Source: CAYPZT01 sp964415435 (GTDB lineage: Bacteria > Patescibacteriota > Microgenomatia > UBA1406 > GWC2-37-13). From it: DNA of 7,992 bases. A model generated the notes under the pieces. It had not been told where the DNA came from, made no database searches, and worked only from the letters and a program-made list of their open reading frames with translations. A program made the translations under genes and the position numbers. The DNA is taken from the NCBI GenBank assembly GCA_964415435.1, contig CAYPZT010000038.1:1-7992 (forward strand), read 5' to 3'. This document shows positions 6,310-7,992 of this stretch, in pieces. The first letter of the stretch is position 1. Each line of letters begins with the position of its first letter.

Positions 6310-6832
6310 GATCGTCCATGTTCCCAACTCAGTGCTCACTACCCCTTCCAAACCGGTTGAAAAAATAAACTCGGAGATTGTAAACCTGGTAAAAGATATG
6401 GAGGAAACCCTTGCCGCACAAGTGGATCCGCAAGGAGTCGGTCTGGCTGCCCCTCAGGTAGGGGTAGGATTAGCTCTTTTTATCACAAAACCCAATCCTA
6501 ATAGCCCGTTTGAGGCATTTATTAATCCCGAAATCCTTGAAGTTGTTCCTGTTCGGAAGGAAAACAAGAAAGGAAGGAAAAGCCATCGGCTTGAAGGATG
6601 TCTCTCCATACCTTTTATTTGGTCGCCCGTTAAACGCGGACCTCGAGTACGTCTTGAGTATACCGACTTAAGAGGTGTAAAGCACAAGAAATGGTTTAAG
6701 GGCTTTATGGCGGTTATTGTGCAGCACGAGGTAGACCACCTGCACGGTGTACTTTTTACTCAACGCGCACTTGAACAAAAACTGCAACTGTATGAGGAAA
6801 AGGAAGGAAAACTTCAGAAGCTTGAATATTAA
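6302..6832 (+). CDS. def: Peptide deformylase
   Basis: Peptide deformylase removes the formyl group from the N-terminal methionine of nascent proteins at the ribosome exit, using a bound metal ion (Fe2+ or similar). The 176-residue protein has all three family motifs. Motif 1 is GVGLAAPQVG (45-54, with Gln50), motif 2 is EGCLSIP (98-104, Cys100 metal ligand), and motif 3 is QHEVDHLHG (141-149, His142 and His146 ligands, Glu143 catalytic). A Lys/Arg-rich insertion before motif 2 (about 83-96) and a charged C-terminal helix (155-176) are extras. The ATG at 6302 overlaps the dsbB reading frame by 8 nt and has no Shine-Dalgarno motif, suggesting translational coupling. The stop lies only 5 nt from the stop of the convergent rpmB. 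Confidence 0.96.
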   Translation: MRKIVHVPNSVLTTPSKPVEKINSEIVNLVKDMEETLAAQVDPQGVGLAAPQVGVGLALFITKPNPNSPFEAFINPEILEVVPVRKENKKGRKSHRLEGCLSIPFIWSPVKRGPRVRLEYTDLRGVKHKKWFKGFMAVIVQHEVDHLHGVLFTQRALEQKLQLYEEKEGKLQKLEY

Positions 6833-6837
6833 GAACT

Positions 6838-7146
6838 TCAGTTAGTGACCGCTTTTTTTGCTTCGGTGCCTGCTTCTGCTTTGGAGCGTGACATTGAGGA
6901 GGCCAGCTTATAGAATGGTCTATCTCCGTTTTTCATATCAAATCGAATCCTTTTTAGACATTTTGTACAAAGAGTAATACCTTCCTCCTTGCCCTTCAGA
7001 ATAACGCTTACTTTCTGGAGATTAGGCACGAAAATGCGGCGTGTCTTGGGGGCTCTCTTCTTCCATCGACCTCCCGCAACACCTCTATGGTGTGTATGAG
7101 AACGCCCATATAAATTGCCTTTTCCGCAGTGAAAACAGACTTTCAT
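6838..7146 (-). CDS. rpmB: 50S ribosomal protein L28 (bL28), zinc-ribbon type
   Basis: bL28 is a large-subunit ribosomal protein. The 102-residue product begins MKVCFHCGKGNLYGRSHTHH, and the segment RIFVPNLQKVSVIL (37-50) matches the conserved core 'RxFxPNLQxxxV'. Cys4, Cys7, Cys60 and Cys63 form two CxxC pairs (CFHC and CTKC), the zinc-binding 'C+' version; CTKCLKRIR replaces the usual C-terminal core end. Residues 80-102 are an Ala/Lys/Glu/Ser-rich tail, probably disordered and basic like many ribosomal protein tails. The gene stands alone between convergent def (5-nt gap) and the divergent leader ORF/M50 protease, unlike the common rpmB-rpmG pairing. No Shine-Dalgarno motif precedes the ATG at 7146. 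Confidence 0.9.
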   Translation of the reverse strand: MKVCFHCGKGNLYGRSHTHHRGVAGGRWKKRAPKTRRIFVPNLQKVSVILKGKEEGITLCTKCLKRIRFDMKNGDRPFYKLASSMSRSKAEAGTEAKKAVTN

Positions 7147-7155
7147 GTGATGTGT

Positions 7156-7161
7156 ATCGTA
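7156..7161 (-). promoter_or_regulatory. Weak -10 candidate for rpmB
   Basis: On the minus strand TACGAT lies 9 nt before the rpmB ATG and matches TATAAT at 4 of 6 positions; the overlapping TATACG is an alternative. The distance would again give an almost leaderless mRNA. Support is weak and rests mainly on the same arrangement at better boxes in the window. Confidence 0.28.
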
Positions 7162-7192
7162 TAACGCATAACAAAAACAAAGACGATTCAGC

Positions 7193-7198
7193 TATAAT
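7193..7198 (+). promoter_or_regulatory. -10 box (TATAAT) upstream of the leader ORF and M50 protease
   Basis: A perfect TATAAT lies 8 nt before an ATG at 7207. It is the only consensus -10 box in the 137-nt gap before the M50 protease gene. Transcription from it would begin at about 7205-7207 and leave about 77-80 nt before the protease GTG. No clear -35 box is visible. Confidence 0.5.
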
Positions 7199-7206
7199 AA
7201 CATAAA

Positions 7207-7284
7207 ATGGACTCAAAATCAATGCTGGTTTACGGCATCCAGGCACATTTTTATATGTTAGGCGTTATGCAACAGACCTATTAG
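7207..7284 (+). CDS. Possible 25-residue leader ORF coupled to the M50 protease gene
   Basis: An ATG placed 8 nt after a perfect TATAAT opens a 25-codon frame, beginning MDSKSMLVYG and ending MQQTY. Its TAG stop (7282-7284) overlaps the GTG start of the M50 protease gene by one base (TAGTG). The peptide has four methionines and no recognisable family. A leaderless start here would bring ribosomes to the protease GTG, which has no Shine-Dalgarno motif, by termination-reinitiation. A modest hairpin could form inside it (TGCTGG near 7223 with CCAGGCA near 7239, one bulge). It may be only an untranslated leader that is open by chance; such short frames are common. Confidence 0.35.
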   Translation: MDSKSMLVYGIQAHFYMLGVMQQTY

Positions 7285-7919
7285 TGATCACTACTCTTCT
7301 CTCCAACCCCCTGTTGTTAGTAGTCTACGTCGTATCGCTACTCCTTGCGATAGGTCTGCATGAATATGCACATGCAAAAGCGGCTGACCAGCTTGGGGAT
7401 CCGACACCACGACTCCAAGGACGCCTCAGCCTAAATCCGTTTGTACATATTGATCTTCTGGGCCTGGCTTTTCTCTTCTTCTTTGGATTCGGCTGGGGAA
7501 AACCAGTCGGATTTGATCCTTACAACCTCAAAAATCCCAGGCGGGATGCCGCAATTATTTCATTCGCCGGACCTCTTTCCAATATACTCCTGGCAGTCAT
7601 AGCATCGATTCTATTGAGAGTGTTAGACGTAGTCCAACCTGAGATCAGTTCCATCTTTTTTCTATTCCTGTCACCGTTTATTTCCCTGAACATACTCCTT
7701 GCGCTTTTCAACCTTATACCAATACATCCTCTTGATGGTTTTAAAATCGTAGGCGGCTTACTGCCGAAGGAACGAGCTCAGGAATGGTATGGGCTTCAAA
7801 GGTACGGCATAATTTTCCTTCTGCTGCTTATTTTTCCTATAGGAAGAGCATCTATGGCTCAAACGATCCTTCAACCCGTCATGTCTTTCATCCTAGGCAT
7901 TCTACTTCCTCTTAGATGA
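7284..7919 (+). CDS. M50-family site-2 protease (rhomboid-like size, membrane metalloprotease)
   Basis: This 211-residue intramembrane zinc metalloprotease belongs to the compact S2P/M50B group, which cleaves membrane-embedded substrates such as anti-sigma factors or signal-peptide remnants. The HExxH motif is HEYAH (26-30; His26 and His30 bind zinc, Glu27 is catalytic). The third ligand is Asp151 in NLIPIHPLDG (143-152). DPTPRLQGRLSLNPFVHIDLLG (39-60), GFGWGKPV (68-75), DPYNLKNPRRD (78-88) and FAGPLSN (94-100) are also family signatures. Hydrophobic segments lie at about 8-25, 58-70, 92-113, 121-146, 172-187 and 193-210. There is no PDZ domain, unlike RseP. The GTG at 7284 is the only usual start codon in the open frame back to a TAA at 7203, and the resulting N-terminus (MITTLLSNPLLL) has the expected length. 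Its substrate is unknown. Confidence 0.92.
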   Translation: MITTLLSNPLLLVVYVVSLLLAIGLHEYAHAKAADQLGDPTPRLQGRLSLNPFVHIDLLGLAFLFFFGFGWGKPVGFDPYNLKNPRRDAAIISFAGPLSNILLAVIASILLRVLDVVQPEISSIFFLFLSPFISLNILLALFNLIPIHPLDGFKIVGGLLPKERAQEWYGLQRYGIIFLLLLIFPIGRASMAQTILQPVMSFILGILLPLR

Positions 7920-7946
7920 GGTTTACTTCCGCTTGTGTTTCTACTC

Positions 7947-7991
7947 TTATTTCTTATTTAGGGTGTAGGTGTCGCTGATGGAGATGCCGTC
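7947..7991 (-). CDS. Possible C-terminal end of a gene entering from the right
   Basis: On the minus strand the frame ending in TAA at 7949-7947 reads DGISISDTYTLNKK before the stop and is open to the window edge. Composition looks protein-like (alternating polar and hydrophobic residues), but only 14 codons are visible. The other two minus frames also stop nearby (7956-7954 and 7960-7958), and a plus-strand ATG at 7978 is an alternative. A convergent arrangement with the protease gene would fit the window's layout. No family can be named. Confidence 0.25.
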   Translation of the reverse strand, partial: DGISISDTYTLNKK

Positions 7992-7992
7992 G

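Noticed and set aside
6816..6870. Possible terminator between def and rpmB
   Set aside because: Only short imperfect pairings (GAAG/CTTC, ACCG/CGGT) exist. The run of seven T lies inside the rpmB coding region.
7161..7270. ATAACGC/GCGTTAT and GCATAAC/GTTATGC inverted repeats flanking the leader region
   Set aside because: Arms of 7 bp about 95 nt apart in AT-rich DNA are within chance expectation, and no insertion-element features accompany them.
7908..7921. CCTC-TTAGAT-GAGG hairpin at the M50 protease stop as a terminator
   Set aside because: The stem is only 4 bp and the following TTTACTTCC is not a proper T-tract.
1..7992. CRISPR arrays, tRNA or rRNA genes, transposase genes, integrase sites, known riboswitches
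   Set aside because: No regularly spaced repeats, cloverleaf-like segments, conserved rRNA stretches or recombinase motifs were seen. Apart from the 137-nt gap before the M50 protease gene, intergenic space is under 90 nt everywhere.

Overview
The window looks like a compact chromosomal segment of a Candidate Phyla Radiation (Patescibacteria) bacterium, most likely of the Microgenomates/Parcubacteria type. This is inferred from the four-cysteine L28, the short DsbB-like and M50 proteins, very tight gene packing and the absence of Shine-Dalgarno motifs. TGA ends hflX, rpmB and the M50 protease gene, so the code is standard bacterial, not the TGA=Gly code of SR1/Gracilibacteria. No phage, transposase, CRISPR array, tRNA or rRNA was found.

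Layout, left to right. (1) Minus strand: a YtxH-type membrane-anchored protein cut by the left edge (1-286), with a three-PAS sensor histidine kinase before it (375-2633). (2) Plus strand, divergent from the kinase: hflX (2680-3816) and ychF (3820-4902), two ribosome-associated P-loop NTPases 3 nt apart. (3) Minus strand: a family 2 glycosyltransferase (4886-5743) that overlaps the end of ychF by 17 nt. It carries a 96-bp GC-rich insertion bounded by 8-bp inverted repeats, exactly in codon phase. (4) Plus strand: dsbB-like (5767-6309) overlapping def (6302-6832). (5) Minus strand: rpmB/L28 (6838-7146). (6) Plus strand: a possible 25-codon leader ORF (7207-7284) whose stop overlaps the GTG start of an M50 site-2 protease (7284-7919). 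The last 73 nt may hold the end of a further minus-strand gene.

Functionally, hflX, ychF, def and rpmB belong to translation: ribosome rescue or stress, ribosome-bound ATPase, N-terminal deformylation and the large subunit. The kinase, YtxH protein, glycosyltransferase, DsbB and M50 protease are envelope-associated. No response regulator, DsbA partner or S2P substrate lies in the window.

The two most interesting signals are not ordinary genes. The first is the palindrome-bounded, in-frame 'protein-coding repeat' inside the glycosyltransferase. The second is a recurring arrangement in which a TATAAT box lies 6-8 nt before a start codon, which predicts leaderless mRNAs. In one place (5751-5760) a single 10-bp palindrome supplies the -10 box of both divergent genes.
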